A stretch of 64,000 nt of DNA from Methylobacterium brachiatum (GCF_020523825.1 NZ_JAJALK010000004.1:62001-126000); one strand, 5' to 3'. Positions 17,577-27,745 are shown, counted from the first letter of the stretch. Numbers and translations are program-made. The notes: generated by a model from the sequence alone, not told the origin.

Positions 17577-18230
17577 ATGGCGAGCCGCATCATGGGTCCG
17601 CCCGCCTTCGACGACGCCTTCATCCAGACGCTCGACACGCTGTTCGCGTGGCGCCGCGACGTGCGCCGCTTCCGGCCGGACGCGGTCGATCCGGATCATC
17701 TGCGCGCCTGCCTGGCCGCCGCCCATCGGGCGCCCTCGGTGGGCAACAGCCGGCCCTGGCGCTTCGTCCGCGTGTCGGACCCGGCCCGGCGCGCCGCCGT
17801 CGCGCAGGACTTCTCCCGCTGCAACGCCGCCGCCGCCACGGTTTACGACGCCGCGCGGGCGGCGCGCTACCGGACGCTCAAGCTCGCCGGGCTGAACGAG
17901 GCACCGGAGCACCTCGCGGTGTTCTGCGACGATTCCACCGAGACCGGCCTCGGTCTCGGCCGGGCCAGCATGCCGGAGACCCTGGCCTATTCGGTGGTCG
18001 GGGCGGTGCAGTGCTTCTGGCTGGCGGCGCGGGCGCGCGGGCTCGGCGTCGGCTGGGTCTCGATCCTGGAGCCCGCTTGCGTCACCGAGATCCTGGCCGT
18101 GCCGGCGACCTGGCGGCTCGTCGCCTATCTCTGCGTCGGCCACCCGGTCGAGGAGCATCTGGATCCGGAACTGGAGCGGCACGGCTGGCAGGTCGAAGAC
18201 CCGCGCGGCGCAGCGTTGATCGAGCGCTGA
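17577..18230 (+). CDS. bluB: 5,6-dimethylbenzimidazole synthase, BluB
   Basis: A 217-residue flavin-destroying nitroreductase-fold enzyme that converts FMNH2 and O2 to dimethylbenzimidazole, the lower ligand of vitamin B12. FAWRRDVRRFRPDAVDPDHL, AHRAPSVGNSRPWRFVRV, the lid with YRTLKLAGLNEAPEHLAVFC, and VGWVSILEP match BluB rather than ordinary nitroreductases. Length is typical. The preceding intergenic terminator may control it. Confidence 0.93.
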   Translation: MASRIMGPPAFDDAFIQTLDTLFAWRRDVRRFRPDAVDPDHLRACLAAAHRAPSVGNSRPWRFVRVSDPARRAAVAQDFSRCNAAAATVYDAARAARYRTLKLAGLNEAPEHLAVFCDDSTETGLGLGRASMPETLAYSVVGAVQCFWLAARARGLGVGWVSILEPACVTEILAVPATWRLVAYLCVGHPVEEHLDPELERHGWQVEDPRGAALIER

Positions 18231-18350
18231 TCCGTCGAGATCCCGGATTTACGCTACTCCTTTACCCTCCCCAAGACTTCCCGGGATCAATGCCGCATCA
18301 ACCATAGCTTTTCGTGGAACGGCAAGCGCGGCCGTGGATTACTGGCCCGC

Positions 18351-18890
18351 ATGATCTCTTGCTTGTCGAGGAAGTCGGTGATGTCGGGTCGGGTGGCGGC
18401 TTTATTCGGGATGGCCGGCGCGATGCTGGCGGGGTGCTTCGGGACGGCCCAGGCCCGGGAGGTGGTGCCGTTCCAGAACGGCGTCGCACCGGGCTCGGTG
18501 GTGATCAGCGTGTCCCAGCGCAAGCTCTACCTGGTGAACGGCGACGGCACCGCGATCCGCTATCCCGTCGCGGTGGGCCGGCCCGGCAAGCAATGGTTCG
18601 GCACGGCGTCCATCGACGGCAAGTACGTCGCCCCGGCCTGGTCGCCGCCGGCCGAAGTGAAGCGCGACAACCCGCGGCTGCCGAACCTCATCGCCGGCGG
18701 CTCGCCGAACAACCCGATGGGCGCCGCCGCGATGACGCTGGCCGGCGGCGAATACGCCATCCACGGCACCAACCGGCCGAGCTCGGTCGGCACCTACGCC
18801 TCCTACGGCTGCATCCGCATGTACAATCAGGACGTGGTCGATCTCTACGCCCGGGTCGATGTCGGCGCCCAGGTCTACGTGACCCAGTGA
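18351..18890 (+). CDS. L,D-transpeptidase (ErfK/YbiS/YcfS/YnhG family)
   Basis: A 179-residue exported enzyme that makes 3-3 peptidoglycan crosslinks or attaches envelope proteins. The signal ends around FGTAQA; a Cys in MAGAMLAGCFG could be a lipobox. The YkuD domain starts at VVISVSQRKLYLV. The catalytic signature HGTN, SSVGTYASYGCIRMYNQD, with the essential His and Cys, is intact near residues 138-162. An upstream ATG (18351) and a second one ten codons in (18381) are both plausible. Stands alone. Confidence 0.9.
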   Translation: MISCLSRKSVMSGRVAALFGMAGAMLAGCFGTAQAREVVPFQNGVAPGSVVISVSQRKLYLVNGDGTAIRYPVAVGRPGKQWFGTASIDGKYVAPAWSPPAEVKRDNPRLPNLIAGGSPNNPMGAAAMTLAGGEYAIHGTNRPSSVGTYASYGCIRMYNQDVVDLYARVDVGAQVYVTQ

Positions 18891-18910
18891 GGATCGGAGC
18901 AACGGCGTGA

Positions 18911-19323
18911 TCAGGTCGCCGTGGTGACATGGCGCGTCACGGCTTCCACGCGAGCCTCCGCACCGTCAAGATGGCGTTCGAGGTCTGCCTTGGAGGTTAG
19001 CGGCTCGGCCGTGAGGGGATCATCCGTCGGGTAACGGAAGGCGGTCGCCCACGGCGTCAGACCCGCGAGCGGCCTCGCCTGTTCACGGAACGGATTGGCG
19101 ATCGGTATCAGCCTGGTCAGAGCGTCGAGATCAGGGCCGGCCCCACGGCCGCGCGGATACCGAATGCCCTCCGCCACAAGACCGCTTCGGCGGCCTTCCC
19201 GACGGCCTGATGGACGTGGAACGCGACATCCTCGAGTTCGGGCGGATCGAGCAGCAGGCGTCGCGCCGAGCGCGTATCCTGCTGGGCCTTCCGGATTGAT
19301 GCGCCCGGATCCGACGCGCTCAC
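18911..19323 (-). pseudogene. HEPN-domain toxin gene (HepT-like), frameshifted
   Basis: Reading from the ATG at 19323, the N-terminal HEPN half is clear (IRKAQQDTRSARRLLLDPPE, then LEDVAFHVHQAVGKAAEAVL). The frame then runs off into a stop. The rest of the domain (PDLDALTRLIPIANPFREQA to the TGA at 18911) continues in the next frame. Restoring one G near 19167-19169 would join LWRR to GIRYPRG. The start overlaps the nucleotidyltransferase stop by four bases, the standard MNT-HEPN operon. Either true decay or a base missed in a G run. Confidence 0.8.
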
Positions 19324-19651
19324 GGCGCACTCTCCAACGCCTTGTCGTACAGGACGAGACCGTCCTGCGCGGCGTCATAGGCGAGCGCGTTGACGTCGCG
19401 ACGGGTGCCCTCGAATACGCTCCTGCGCATCGGCACCACCTGGATCGACGCGCCGAAGTCGCGCACGGCCGCCCACAGGAAGCCCGGCGTATAGTTGCCC
19501 GGCGGGATGTCGTCGTTCAGCAGGATGCACAGATCCCAGTCGCTGCCGCGTCGTGGTCCCCGCGCGCCCGGCTTCCGAACAGGATCACGCGCTCGCCGCG
19601 GCGAGCGGCGTCGACAGCCTGTCCCGGGCAAGCGCGTGGCTCATGATGCAT
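19320..19651 (-). pseudogene. MNT-type nucleotidyltransferase antitoxin gene, frameshifted
   Basis: The reading frame from ATG 19651 (or 19663) gives RVILFGSRARGDHDA, the GSxxxG nucleotidyltransferase motif, and then goes out of phase. The second half (GSDWDLCILLNDDIPPG with the catalytic Asp pair, to LVLYDKALESAP) is one frame over. One G missing near 19546-19547 explains it. In intact pairs of this class the MNT enzyme adds AMP to a Tyr of the HEPN RNase and inactivates it. Confidence 0.8.
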
Positions 19652-19733
19652 GATGAACAACATGCCGCGCCGATGCGCAGGCGCGCGCCGACGCCCGAGC
19701 CACGGCGCGCGCAGATCGGGCGGCCGCTGTGCC

Positions 19734-20042
19734 CTACTTGGCCGGCGGCGCAGTCGCCTCCACGGCCGTGAAGGTCTCCAAAATCCGATAGGTGTGCTCC
19801 GCGCCGGCCGGCACGCAGTAGGAATCGCCCGCCGCGAGCGCGACCGTCTCGCCGCCGACCACCAGCTCGGCCCGGCCGCTGATGACGTAGCCCACAGTCT
19901 CGTGCGGCGAGGACGTCATCGGCTTGTCGGCGTTCGGCTCCTCGGCCCGCCACATCCGCATCCCGAGCCGCTCGCCGCGGGCAAGCGCGATCTCGCCACG
20001 CGGTCCCGCGGCCGCGCCGTGAGCCGATACCTTCGTCGCCAT
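19734..20042 (-). CDS. cupin-domain protein, small
   Basis: A 102-residue single-domain cupin. The barrel motifs are degenerate but visible: GERLGMRMWRAEEP, HETVGYVISGRAELVVGGE, AGDSYCVPAGAEHTYRI. Probable metal-binding His/Glu residues are at HETVGYVI and AEHTY. Divergent from the kdgT gene, which may indicate a sugar-acid connection, but no substrate can be named. Confidence 0.8.
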   Translation of the reverse strand: MATKVSAHGAAAGPRGEIALARGERLGMRMWRAEEPNADKPMTSSPHETVGYVISGRAELVVGGETVALAAGDSYCVPAGAEHTYRILETFTAVEATAPPAK

Positions 20043-20253
20043 CTGAGCCTCCTGGTGATGAACGAGCCCAACGGCGCCCGCCGCGCGACGTTCCGCGCCT
20101 GGTGTCGCGGCCACGGCCCGGACCGCCGCTTGACGGCCCGCGGCTCGCAGCAACAGGATGTCGCACCGGTCCAAACAGGCGCCCGACAGAGGCGTGGGCC
20201 GGCACGACGCCCGGGATCCGGCGCGTCGGCGAACCAACCGGAGGGAACGCGCC

Positions 20254-21264
20254 ATGCAGATCAAGGCGGCGATCGACAGGATTCCCGGCGGCCTGATGCT
20301 GGTCCCACTCCTGCTCGGCGCCCTGTGCAAGACGTTCACGCCGGGTGCCCCGGCCTATTTCAAGGGCTTCACGCAGGGCATCATGACCGGCGTGATCCCG
20401 ATCCTGGCGGTCTGGTTCTTCTGCATGGGCGCGTCGGTCAGCCTGAAGGCCACCGGCACGGTCCTGCGCAAATCCGGCACCCTGGTGGTGACCAAGCTGC
20501 TCTCCGCCTGGGTGATCGTGCTGGTCGCGTCGCTGTTCATCCCGCCCGAGGGCATCCAGACCGGGTTCTTCGCGGGCCTGTCGATCCTCGCGATCGTGTG
20601 CGCGATGGATATGACCAATGGCGGCCTCTACGCCTCGCTGATGCAGACCTATGGCAGCCGCGAGGAGGCCGGCGCCTTCATCCTGACCTCGATCGAGTCC
20701 GGGCCGCTGATGAGCATGATCATCCTCGGCGCCTCCGGGGCGGCGCATTTCGAGCCGCAGATCTTCATCGGCGCGGTGCTGCCGTTCCTCGTCGGCTTCC
20801 TGCTGGGCAATCTCGATCCGAAGCTGCGCGCCTTCCTCGCGCCGGGCAGCCAGCTGATGATCCCGTTCTTCGCTTTCGCGCTCGGCAACACGGTCGATCT
20901 CAACAACCTGCTCTCGCCGCTGGCCGGGCTCGGGATCGTCCTGGCGCTGGCCGTCATCGTGCTCACCGGGATCCCGCTGATCCTGGCCGACAAGGCCATC
21001 GGCGGCGGCACCGGGACGGCGGGGCTCGCGGCCTCGTCCACCGCGGGCGCGGCCGCCGCCAACCCGCTGGCGATCGCGGCCGTGGCACCGCAATTCGCTC
21101 CGGTGGCGCAGACCGCCACCGTGCTGGTGACGATCTGCATCATCGTCACCTCGATCCTCGTGCCGATCCTGACCGGGCTCTGGTACCGACGGTTCGGGGC
21201 GGGCGCCGCGGAGGCCCGGCCCGAACCGCCGCCGGTGGTCTATGGCGGCGTCGCGGCCGAGTAG
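20254..21264 (+). CDS. kdgT: 2-keto-3-deoxygluconate permease, KdgT family
   Basis: A 336-residue transporter with about ten hydrophobic helices, taking up 2-keto-3-deoxygluconate in the KdgT family. Recognisable segments are [40 protein letters not shown], the [20 protein letters not shown] loop and [25 protein letters not shown] ribosome site precedes the ATG. The C-terminal 25 residues are Pro/Glu/Ala-rich and cytoplasmic. No catabolic gene for the sugar acid is adjacent except, possibly, the divergent cupin. Confidence 0.9.
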   Translation: MQIKAAIDRIPGGLMLVPLLLGALCKTFTPGAPAYFKGFTQGIMTGVIPILAVWFFCMGASVSLKATGTVLRKSGTLVVTKLLSAWVIVLVASLFIPPEGIQTGFFAGLSILAIVCAMDMTNGGLYASLMQTYGSREEAGAFILTSIESGPLMSMIILGASGAAHFEPQIFIGAVLPFLVGFLLGNLDPKLRAFLAPGSQLMIPFFAFALGNTVDLNNLLSPLAGLGIVLALAVIVLTGIPLILADKAIGGGTGTAGLAASSTAGAAAANPLAIAAVAPQFAPVAQTATVLVTICIIVTSILVPILTGLWYRRFGAGAAEARPEPPPVVYGGVAAE

Positions 21265-21278
21265 GGCGGCCGCCGGGC

Positions 21279-21500
21279 TCAGAAATCGACCGCGAGGCCC
21301 TTCACTTCCCAATCCTGGTAGCGGACCGGCTCCAGGCCGCCGCGACCCAGGCGCTCCGGGGTCGCGCGGATCTCGGCCGCGCGGGCGTCGATCGCGGCGC
21401 GGCGCTCGGCCGCCTCGGCCAGCGCACGCTCCGCCGCGGGGCTGAGCGTGCGCGGGGTGGCCGCGTCTTCGGTCACGTCATGTCCGTTCGGGTCTTGCAT
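21279..21500 (-). CDS. DUF1674 / SDHAF4-like succinate dehydrogenase assembly factor
   Basis: A 73-residue protein ending in the highly conserved GGLEPVRYQDWEVKGLAVDF signature, the alphaproteobacterial homologue of mitochondrial SDHAF4, which helps mature the flavoprotein subunit of succinate dehydrogenase. The N-terminal part is Ala/Glu-rich and variable. Its ATG is 56 bases from the divergent rsmB start. Confidence 0.88.
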   Translation of the reverse strand: MQDPNGHDVTEDAATPRTLSPAAERALAEAAERRAAIDARAAEIRATPERLGRGGLEPVRYQDWEVKGLAVDF

Positions 21501-21556
21501 CGCGGTCGCTCGGGTGTGAGGGCGTGAGTCTGAAGGCAATCGGGTCAGGAGTAGAA

Positions 21557-22936
21557 GTGGCATCGCGGGACACAGGTCGCAACACGCGGGGCGAGACATC
21601 GACGGGCACGAGCGCGCCCGACACGGCGGGCCTCGGCGCGCGCCGGGCCGCCCTGCAGGCGGTGGCCGAGATCATCGGCCAGGAGCGCCCCCCGGCCCTG
21701 GAGGAGACCCTGGCGCTGGCGATCCGGGCGGAGACCCTGAACCCGGCCGACGCGGCCCTGGCCCGGGCGATCGCGGTGGCGACCTTCCGGCGCTACGGGC
21801 TGATCCGCGCCGCCCTGGCGGCCCGGCTGGAGCGTGGCCTGCCGGTCGAGAAGCCGCGGCTCACGGCGCTGCTCGCCACCGCCACCGCTCAGATCCTCGA
21901 CCTCGCGGTCCCCGATCATGCCGCCGTCGATTGCGCCGTGCGGCTCGCCAAGGGGGACAATCGCACCGCCCATCTCGCCGGACTGGTCAACGCGGTCCTG
22001 CGCCGGATCGCCCGGGAGCGCGACGCGATCCTGGCCGATTCCGCCGACGCGCTCGCCGTCAACACGCCCGACTGGCTCGCCCGCCGCTGGGCCGCGGCCT
22101 ACGGGCCGGAGCGGGCTGCCGCCATCGCGCGGGCGCATCTCGCGGGCGCGGCGATCGACCTGACCCCGCGCGGGGACGCCGCCGCCTGGGTCGAGCCGCT
22201 CGGCGCGGTGCGTCTGCCGACCGGCTCCCTGCGGCTGCCGGAGAACGGCCCGGCAATCCCCGACCTGCCGGGATTCCAGGAGGGCGCCTGGTGGGTGCAG
22301 GACGCCGCCGCGGCGATCCCGGCCCGGTTGCTCGCCCCGCAGCCCGGCACCCGCGTCCTCGACCTCTGCGCCGCCCCCGGCGGCAAGACGATGCAGCTCG
22401 CCGCCACCGGCGCACAGGTCACGGCCGTCGACCGCTCGGCGCCCCGGCTGGAGCGCCTGCGCGAGAACGTCGCCCGGCTCGGCCTCGACGTCACCATCGC
22501 GGTGGCCGACGCCCTGGCCCTGGAGGCGCAGGACCACGACGCCGTGCTGCTCGACGCGCCCTGCTCGGCCACCGGCACGATCCGGCGCCACCCGGACGTG
22601 GCCTGGACCAAATCCGAGGCCGATATTGCCCGGCTGGCGACGCTCCAGGCGAAGCTCCTCGACCACGCGGCCGGGCTGGTCCGCCCGGGCGGACGGCTGG
22701 TCTACTGCACCTGCTCGCTGGAGCCCGAGGAGGGCGAGGCCCAGATCGCGGCCTTCCTGACCCGCGACGCCCGATACCGGCGTGTGCCGGTCCAGCCGGA
22801 GGAGGTCGGCGGCGCGGCCGAGATGATCGACGGTAACGGCGACCTGCGCACCCTGCCGTGCCACCTACCGGACGTCCCGGGCGCCCGCGGCGGCCTGGAC
22901 GGCTTCTTCGCGAGCCGGCTCGAACGCGTGGGGTGA
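21557..22936 (+). CDS. rsmB: 16S rRNA m5C methyltransferase, RsmB/NOP family
   Basis: A 459-residue enzyme with an N-terminal NusB-like RNA-binding domain (residues about 20-150) and a C-terminal SAM-dependent domain. SAM motif I is DLCAAPGGKTMQLAATGAQ. Motif IV DAPCSATGTIRRHPD holds one catalytic-site Cys, and motif VI YCTCSLEPEEGE the other. The GTG at 21557 follows AGGAG by five bases and is preferred to a GTG 33 bases upstream (21524). Confidence 0.92.
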   Translation: MASRDTGRNTRGETSTGTSAPDTAGLGARRAALQAVAEIIGQERPPALEETLALAIRAETLNPADAALARAIAVATFRRYGLIRAALAARLERGLPVEKPRLTALLATATAQILDLAVPDHAAVDCAVRLAKGDNRTAHLAGLVNAVLRRIARERDAILADSADALAVNTPDWLARRWAAAYGPERAAAIARAHLAGAAIDLTPRGDAAAWVEPLGAVRLPTGSLRLPENGPAIPDLPGFQEGAWWVQDAAAAIPARLLAPQPGTRVLDLCAAPGGKTMQLAATGAQVTAVDRSAPRLERLRENVARLGLDVTIAVADALALEAQDHDAVLLDAPCSATGTIRRHPDVAWTKSEADIARLATLQAKLLDHAAGLVRPGGRLVYCTCSLEPEEGEAQIAAFLTRDARYRRVPVQPEEVGGAAEMIDGNGDLRTLPCHLPDVPGARGGLDGFFASRLERVG

Positions 22937-23533
22937 GGCGGGCCGGCCATTTGGAAAGTCGAGGGGCGTTACCGAAGCCGGCGTTGCCGCGCTCCATCGC
23001 CGATCTGCGCTGTCACGGTCGCAGGACAAAACGCCGTGTCAGTTCGAGGTGCAGCAGGCCCGCCCGCACTTCAATGCCACAGGGCGTCCAAGATTTTGAT
23101 ACGTGGGCGCTTTCGGGTTCCCGAGCTTTGCTGGGCGGCCGCAATATCGGCGGGCCGGGATCCGGATGTTCGCGCAAATCCCCCACGCCCAACCTGGACA
23201 AGGTTCCGGATTTGTCCTTGCCCGCCATCATCCGGTTATCGATGCCGCACGGGTCATCACGCGAGACGATGGTCCCGCGCCGGCCCGTCCAGGACGATGC
23301 GGCGGCCGATTGTAAGAGCACGGCGCTGACTGGGGCTTTGGAGCCGTCTCGGCCGCGAGCCGGCTTGGCCCGCCCCGGACGGCGCCGGAGGATGGCGTCC
23401 ACAGGGGTAGCTGCACTGCGCGCCATTCCCTCGCCAAGGAAAAAAATTCGGTCTACACGGCCGCTCCCCGAAGACGGACCCTGACAACGCTTACCTGCTG
23501 CGTATGCAGGACTGAGCCTGGAGAGCCTGAGCC
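22937..23533. other. 600-base intergenic region before thrS
   Basis: I see no convincing gene. A 6-bp inverted repeat GGACAA/TTGTCC lies at 23196-23217 and an A-run near 23440. GGAG precedes the thrS ATG. The length is unusual for this genome and may hide a promoter or a diverged gene, but nothing is recognisable on either strand. Confidence 0.5.
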
Positions 23534-25561
23534 ATGCCGATTCTTACCTTCCCCGACGGCAACACGCGGGAGGTCGCCGCCGGCACCACCGGCCGCAGCG
23601 TGGTCGAGGGCATCGCCAAGTCGCTGGCCAAGCGCACCGTCGCGATGGCGCTCGACGGCACCGTCACCGACCTCGACGATCCGATCGCCCAGGACGCCCG
23701 CATCGAGTTCCTGGACCGGACCGACCCGCGCAGCCTGGAACTGATCCGCCACGATTGCGCGCACGTGCTGGCCGAGGCCGTTCAGAGCCTGTGGCCGGAG
23801 ACGCAGGTGACGATCGGCCCGGTGATCGAGAACGGCTTCTACTACGATTTCTATCGCGAGACCCCGTTCACGCCGGAGGACTTCCCGAAGATCGAGGCGA
23901 AGATGCGGGAGATCATTTCTCGCGACGCACCCTTCACCAAGGAGGTCTGGACGCGCGAGGACGTGCGCGGGCTGTTCGAGGGCAAGCAGGAGAAGTTCAA
24001 GGTCGAGCTGGTCGACGCGATCCCGCCCGGCGAGGATCTCAAGATCTACCGGCAGGGCGAATGGTTCGACCTGTGCCGTGGCCCGCACATGACCTCCACC
24101 GGGAAGGTCGGCACCGCCTTCAAGCTCATGAAGGTCGCGGGCGCCTATTGGCGGGGTGATTCGAACAACCCGATGCTCACCCGCATCTACGGCACGGCCT
24201 GGGCGAACCAGGCCGATCTCGACGGCTACCTGCACCGGCTCGAGGAGGCCGAGCGCCGGGACCACCGCCGGCTCGGCCGGGAGATGGACCTGTTCCACTT
24301 CCAGGAGGAGGGGCCGGGCGTCGTCTTCTGGCACGCCAAGGGCTGGACGATCTTCCAGGAGCTGATCGCCTATATGCGGCGGCGGCTCCGGGGGGACTAC
24401 GCCGAGGTCAACGCCCCGCAGATCCTCGACAAGGCCCTGTGGGAGACTTCCGGCCACTGGGGCTGGTACCGCGAGAACATGTTCGCCGCGCAATCGGCGG
24501 GCGACGAGGCCGAGGACAAGCGCTGGTTCGCCCTCAAGCCGATGAACTGTCCGGGCCACGTGCAGATCTTCAAGCACGGCCTGAAGTCCTACCGGGACCT
24601 GCCCCTGCGGCTCGCCGAGTTCGGCGTGGTCCACCGCTACGAGCCGTCCGGCGCCATGCACGGGCTGATGCGCGTGCGCGGCTTCACGCAGGACGACGCC
24701 CACGTCTTCTGCACCGAGGACCAGCTCGCGGACGAGTGCCTGAAGATCAACGACCTAATCCTCTCGACCTACGCGGATTTCGGCTTCGACCAGATCGTCG
24801 TGAAGCTCTCGACGCGGCCGGAGAAGCGCGTCGGCTCGGACGCGCTCTGGGACCACGCCGAAGACGTGATGACCCGGGTGCTGACGCAGATCGAGGCGCA
24901 GTCGGCCGGCCGGATCCGCACGGAGGTCAATCCGGGGGAGGGCGCGTTCTACGGGCCCAAATTCGAGTACGTCCTGCGCGACGCCATCGGCCGCGACTGG
25001 CAATGCGGGACCACGCAGGTGGATTTCAACCTGCCCGAGCGGTTCGGCGCGTTCTACATCGATGCCGACGGCGCCCGGAAGCCGCCCGTGATGGTGCACC
25101 GGGCGATCTGCGGCTCGATGGAGCGGTTCACCGGCATCCTGATCGAGCATTTCGCCGGGCATTTCCCGCTCTGGCTGTCGCCGGTCCAGGTGGTGGTGGC
25201 GACGATCACCGGCGAGGCCGATGCCTATGCCCGGGATGTCGTGCGTGCCCTGGAACGGGCCGGCCTGCGGGTCGAGGCCGATCTGCGCAACGAGAAGATC
25301 AACTACAAGGTCCGGGAGCACTCCCTCGCCAAGGTGCCGGTGCTGCTGGCGCTGGGCCGCCGCGAGGCCGAGGAGCGCACGGTCTCGATCCGTCGGCTCG
25401 GGAGCCAGCAGACCCGGACGTTGCCGCTCACGGAGGCGGTGGCAGCCTTCGTCGACGAGGCCACCGCCCCGGATCGCCGCCGGGCGGAAGCCGTGGCCGA
25501 CACGGTCCCGACCAGCGACACCGTCCTCGACGGGCATCACGGCGTCCACGACGCCCCTTGA
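23534..25561 (+). CDS. thrS: threonyl-tRNA synthetase
   Basis: A 675-residue class II synthetase. Domains in order: TGS (residues 1-62), the editing domain with [16 protein letters not shown], the SAD region ending [14 protein letters not shown], the catalytic core with motif 2 [14 protein letters not shown] and zinc-site Cys in [10 protein letters not shown], motif 3 [11 protein letters not shown], and the anticodon-binding domain ([12 protein letters not shown] to TRTLPL). A tail of about 40 non-conserved residues follows the anticodon domain. A terminator lies just downstream. Confidence 0.97.
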   Translation: MPILTFPDGNTREVAAGTTGRSVVEGIAKSLAKRTVAMALDGTVTDLDDPIAQDARIEFLDRTDPRSLELIRHDCAHVLAEAVQSLWPETQVTIGPVIENGFYYDFYRETPFTPEDFPKIEAKMREIISRDAPFTKEVWTREDVRGLFEGKQEKFKVELVDAIPPGEDLKIYRQGEWFDLCRGPHMTSTGKVGTAFKLMKVAGAYWRGDSNNPMLTRIYGTAWANQADLDGYLHRLEEAERRDHRRLGREMDLFHFQEEGPGVVFWHAKGWTIFQELIAYMRRRLRGDYAEVNAPQILDKALWETSGHWGWYRENMFAAQSAGDEAEDKRWFALKPMNCPGHVQIFKHGLKSYRDLPLRLAEFGVVHRYEPSGAMHGLMRVRGFTQDDAHVFCTEDQLADECLKINDLILSTYADFGFDQIVVKLSTRPEKRVGSDALWDHAEDVMTRVLTQIEAQSAGRIRTEVNPGEGAFYGPKFEYVLRDAIGRDWQCGTTQVDFNLPERFGAFYIDADGARKPPVMVHRAICGSMERFTGILIEHFAGHFPLWLSPVQVVVATITGEADAYARDVVRALERAGLRVEADLRNEKINYKVREHSLAKVPVLLALGRREAEERTVSIRRLGSQQTRTLPLTEAVAAFVDEATAPDRRRAEAVADTVPTSDTVLDGHHGVHDAP

Positions 25562-25626
25562 GGCTTCGACGCCGACGATCGCCGCCGCACCGAGAGGAGG
25601 CGGCGCGCCAATAGAGACGACCCCAG

Positions 25627-25655
25627 CCCCGCGGTGCCGAACCGCGGGGTTTTTT
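25627..25655 (+). terminator. Rho-independent terminator of thrS
   Basis: CCCCGCGGT, loop GCCGA, ACCGCGGGG, then TTTTTT; perfect 9-bp stem. Confidence 0.92.
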
Positions 25656-25981
25656 GTTGGAGCGAACCTGCGCGTGGCCGAGGCCGGCAGGAATTCGTGC
25701 CGCGATGGACGCGGCTGCCTCGATGACCGAGCTTCCTTGAGCGAAACATAATCTCGTCAAGGTTGGCGAAAGGAATCCCATTCTATGACCGCGCAGGGAC
25801 AGTCTTCGGCGGGGCGTTCGGCCGTGAGCGGGGCTTGGGCTCGGCCGGGCGCCTGAAGGGGGTTCGCCATCATGGCGCGAGCGAACGGGTTTCGGCGCGG
25901 CTGCCACGGCGCGAGCGGGAGGCGATCGTCATCCCCCGTCCCTACGGGCTCTGCCGGGACCGGCGGCTCGGCACCCGGATC
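25656..25981 (+). other. intergenic region and possible upstream extension of the GGDEF gene
   Basis: From 25763 the frame of the following gene is open (from a TTG), without a domain match. No separate gene is seen. If translation begins upstream, the GGDEF protein would gain up to 73 residues. Confidence 0.4.
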
Positions 25982-26875
25982 ATGCGGGCCCTGGACAGCC
26001 TGCCGCACGGCTTCTGCCTGTTCGATGCCGGAGACCGCCTGCTCTTCGCCAATGCCGGCTACCGGCGCATCTTCGGCCAGCCCGCCGGGCAACTCCGTCC
26101 CGGCATGCACGCCCGGACGCTCATCGCGCTCAACGCCGCCAAGGGCCTGAAGGCCGAGCGGGATCCGGCGCAGATCTGGGCGGAGCGGTCCCGGGCCCTG
26201 GCCCGGCGCGACCCTGGCACAGAGTTGCAGACGCTCACGGACGGGCGCCAGATCGCCCTGGCGCTTCAGCCGCAACCGGGCGGGGGCTGGCTCGCCCTCT
26301 ACGAGGACGTCACCGAGCGCCGAAAAGCGGAGTCGCTGCTGCGCCACAGGGCCCATCACGACCCCCTGACCGGCCTGCCCAACCGCTACCTGTTCGAGGC
26401 GCGGCTCGACCAGGCCACGGCCGAGCCCACCGGCCGGGGCTGCGCCCTGCTGTGCATCGACCTCGACGGGTTCAAGCCGGTCAACGACCTCTACGGCCAC
26501 GCCGCCGGCGACGCGCTGCTCCGGCAGATGGCCGGGCGGCTCCAGGAGGGTCTCGGCGACCGGGATACCGCCGCACGGCTCGGCGGCGACGAGTTCGTCC
26601 TGCTCCTAGACGAGGCTCCGGCCTCCACCGTGCTCGATCGGGCGCAGCGTCTCCACGCACGTCTCACCGAACCCTACGATGTCGGCGCCGGGCAGCCGGT
26701 GCTGATCGGGGCCGCGATCGGCATTGCCCGCGCGCCGCAGCACGCCTGCCAGGCGCAGGCGCTGTTCGAGCAGGCCGACGCGGCGATGTACCGGGCCAAG
26801 CGGCTCGGCCATCCCTGCCTGTGGAGCGACGCGCTGTCCTCCGGCCCGGTCCGGGTTGCCGAAGGGGTGGTGTGA
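25982..26875 (+). CDS. PAS-GGDEF diguanylate cyclase
   Basis: About 297 residues. A PAS-7-like sensor (LDSLPHGFCLFDAGDRLLFA, then NAGYRRIFGQPAG) ends at the usual YEDVTERRKAE linker. The GGDEF domain begins DPLTGLPNRYLFEARL. The active-site LGGDEFVLLLDE is intact, so c-di-GMP synthesis is likely. The I-site Arg four residues before the Asp is missing (GDRD in place of RxxD), so feedback inhibition may be lost. No EAL domain. Start uncertain. A PilZ receptor gene lies 4.5 kb away. Confidence 0.85.
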   Translation: MRALDSLPHGFCLFDAGDRLLFANAGYRRIFGQPAGQLRPGMHARTLIALNAAKGLKAERDPAQIWAERSRALARRDPGTELQTLTDGRQIALALQPQPGGGWLALYEDVTERRKAESLLRHRAHHDPLTGLPNRYLFEARLDQATAEPTGRGCALLCIDLDGFKPVNDLYGHAAGDALLRQMAGRLQEGLGDRDTAARLGGDEFVLLLDEAPASTVLDRAQRLHARLTEPYDVGAGQPVLIGAAIGIARAPQHACQAQALFEQADAAMYRAKRLGHPCLWSDALSSGPVRVAEGVV

Positions 26876-26891
26876 ACGCCGGCGATGCGGC

Positions 26892-27320
26892 TCAGCGGGC
26901 CTTGTCGTGCTCCGCGAGGCCCACCGCCTTGTAATCGTAGGTCGGGTAGAACTCGGTCCGGTAGGCGCCCCAGGCGGTGTCCTCCAGGACGCGGTTGATC
27001 TCGCGCAGCCGGGTGGCGGGCAGCCGCAGGGTGATGATCTGCCCGATCCCCATGACGACGTTCCACGAGACGATCTCGATGCCGGGCGGCGGGAAGGCCT
27101 TGTAGAAGCCCTGCTTGGCGAGCTGCTCGTTCAGCTCGGCCAGGGGCCGCGACTGGTCGTGCCGGAGGAAGACCGTCAGCAGGATCGCGTTGTCGGGCGT
27201 CGCCACGGCCGAGCCGGCCTGCGGTGGCGGCGTCGTCTGGGTCGCGGCCGGCCCGGCGGCGGACACCAGCAGGACGAGGGCCGCCAGGGCCGATCCAGTC
27301 GTGATCCTCGAGCGTCCCAT
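26892..27320 (-). CDS. secreted hypothetical protein, 142 aa
   Basis: A start codon preceded by GGAGG opens a signal peptide (SALAALVLLVSAAGPAATQT). The mature domain has a firmly structured look: ILLTVFLRHDQSRPLAELNE, GFYKAFPPPGIEIVSWNVVM, then TLRLPATRLREINRVLEDTA ending GAYRTEFYPTYDYK. This resembles an alphaproteobacterial family of periplasmic proteins of unknown role that I cannot name. Convergent with the GGDEF gene. Confidence 0.7.
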   Translation of the reverse strand: MGRSRITTGSALAALVLLVSAAGPAATQTTPPPQAGSAVATPDNAILLTVFLRHDQSRPLAELNEQLAKQGFYKAFPPPGIEIVSWNVVMGIGQIITLRLPATRLREINRVLEDTAWGAYRTEFYPTYDYKAVGLAEHDKAR

Positions 27321-27400
27321 ACAGCCTCCTGATCGTGAGCGAACCGACACGGCACCAACGCGCGCAGGATTGCTTCCGTCGCGACCCGGCGCCCCGGCTT

Positions 27401-27634
27401 TCAGCCGGGCTCGACATCGTAAGACAGGCGCAGCCGCAGGCGGACGGTTCCCTGCTCGTCCCGGACGGCGATCACGTAATCCTGGCGCACCTGCGGATCC
27501 GAGAGCCCCTGCGCGATCCGAGTCATCATGCGGACCGCCTGGTCCCGCGCGGCGGCGAGATCGGGCAGATCGACACCCGTCTGATCACGAACCAGATTGG
27601 TGCCGTCATGGAGATCGATAAAGTATCGGGGCAC
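27401..27634 (-). CDS. DUF6894 family protein
   Basis: A 77-residue protein of the PRYFIDLHDG type that is abundant in Methylobacterium and Rhizobiales: MPRYFIDLHDGTNLVRDQTG, then DLPDLAAARDQAVRMM and RDEQGTVRLRLRLSY. GTG start. Function unknown. Confidence 0.78.
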   Translation of the reverse strand: MPRYFIDLHDGTNLVRDQTGVDLPDLAAARDQAVRMMTRIAQGLSDPQVRQDYVIAVRDEQGTVRLRLRLSYDVEPG

Positions 27635-27745
27635 GGATTGTGGCTCTGGACGCGCGTTCGCTCGCCAGCTTCGTGCTACGTTGTTTCTACGTAGTGTCCA
27701 GCCGGCGTCGCCTGTGTCGCACCCGGGCGCGAGCGCCCGATCGCC

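Noticed and set aside
22937..23533. Small minus-strand frame (23013-23426) in the gap before thrS
   Set aside because: Composition resembles random GC-rich translation, with no ribosome site, conserved pattern or family look.
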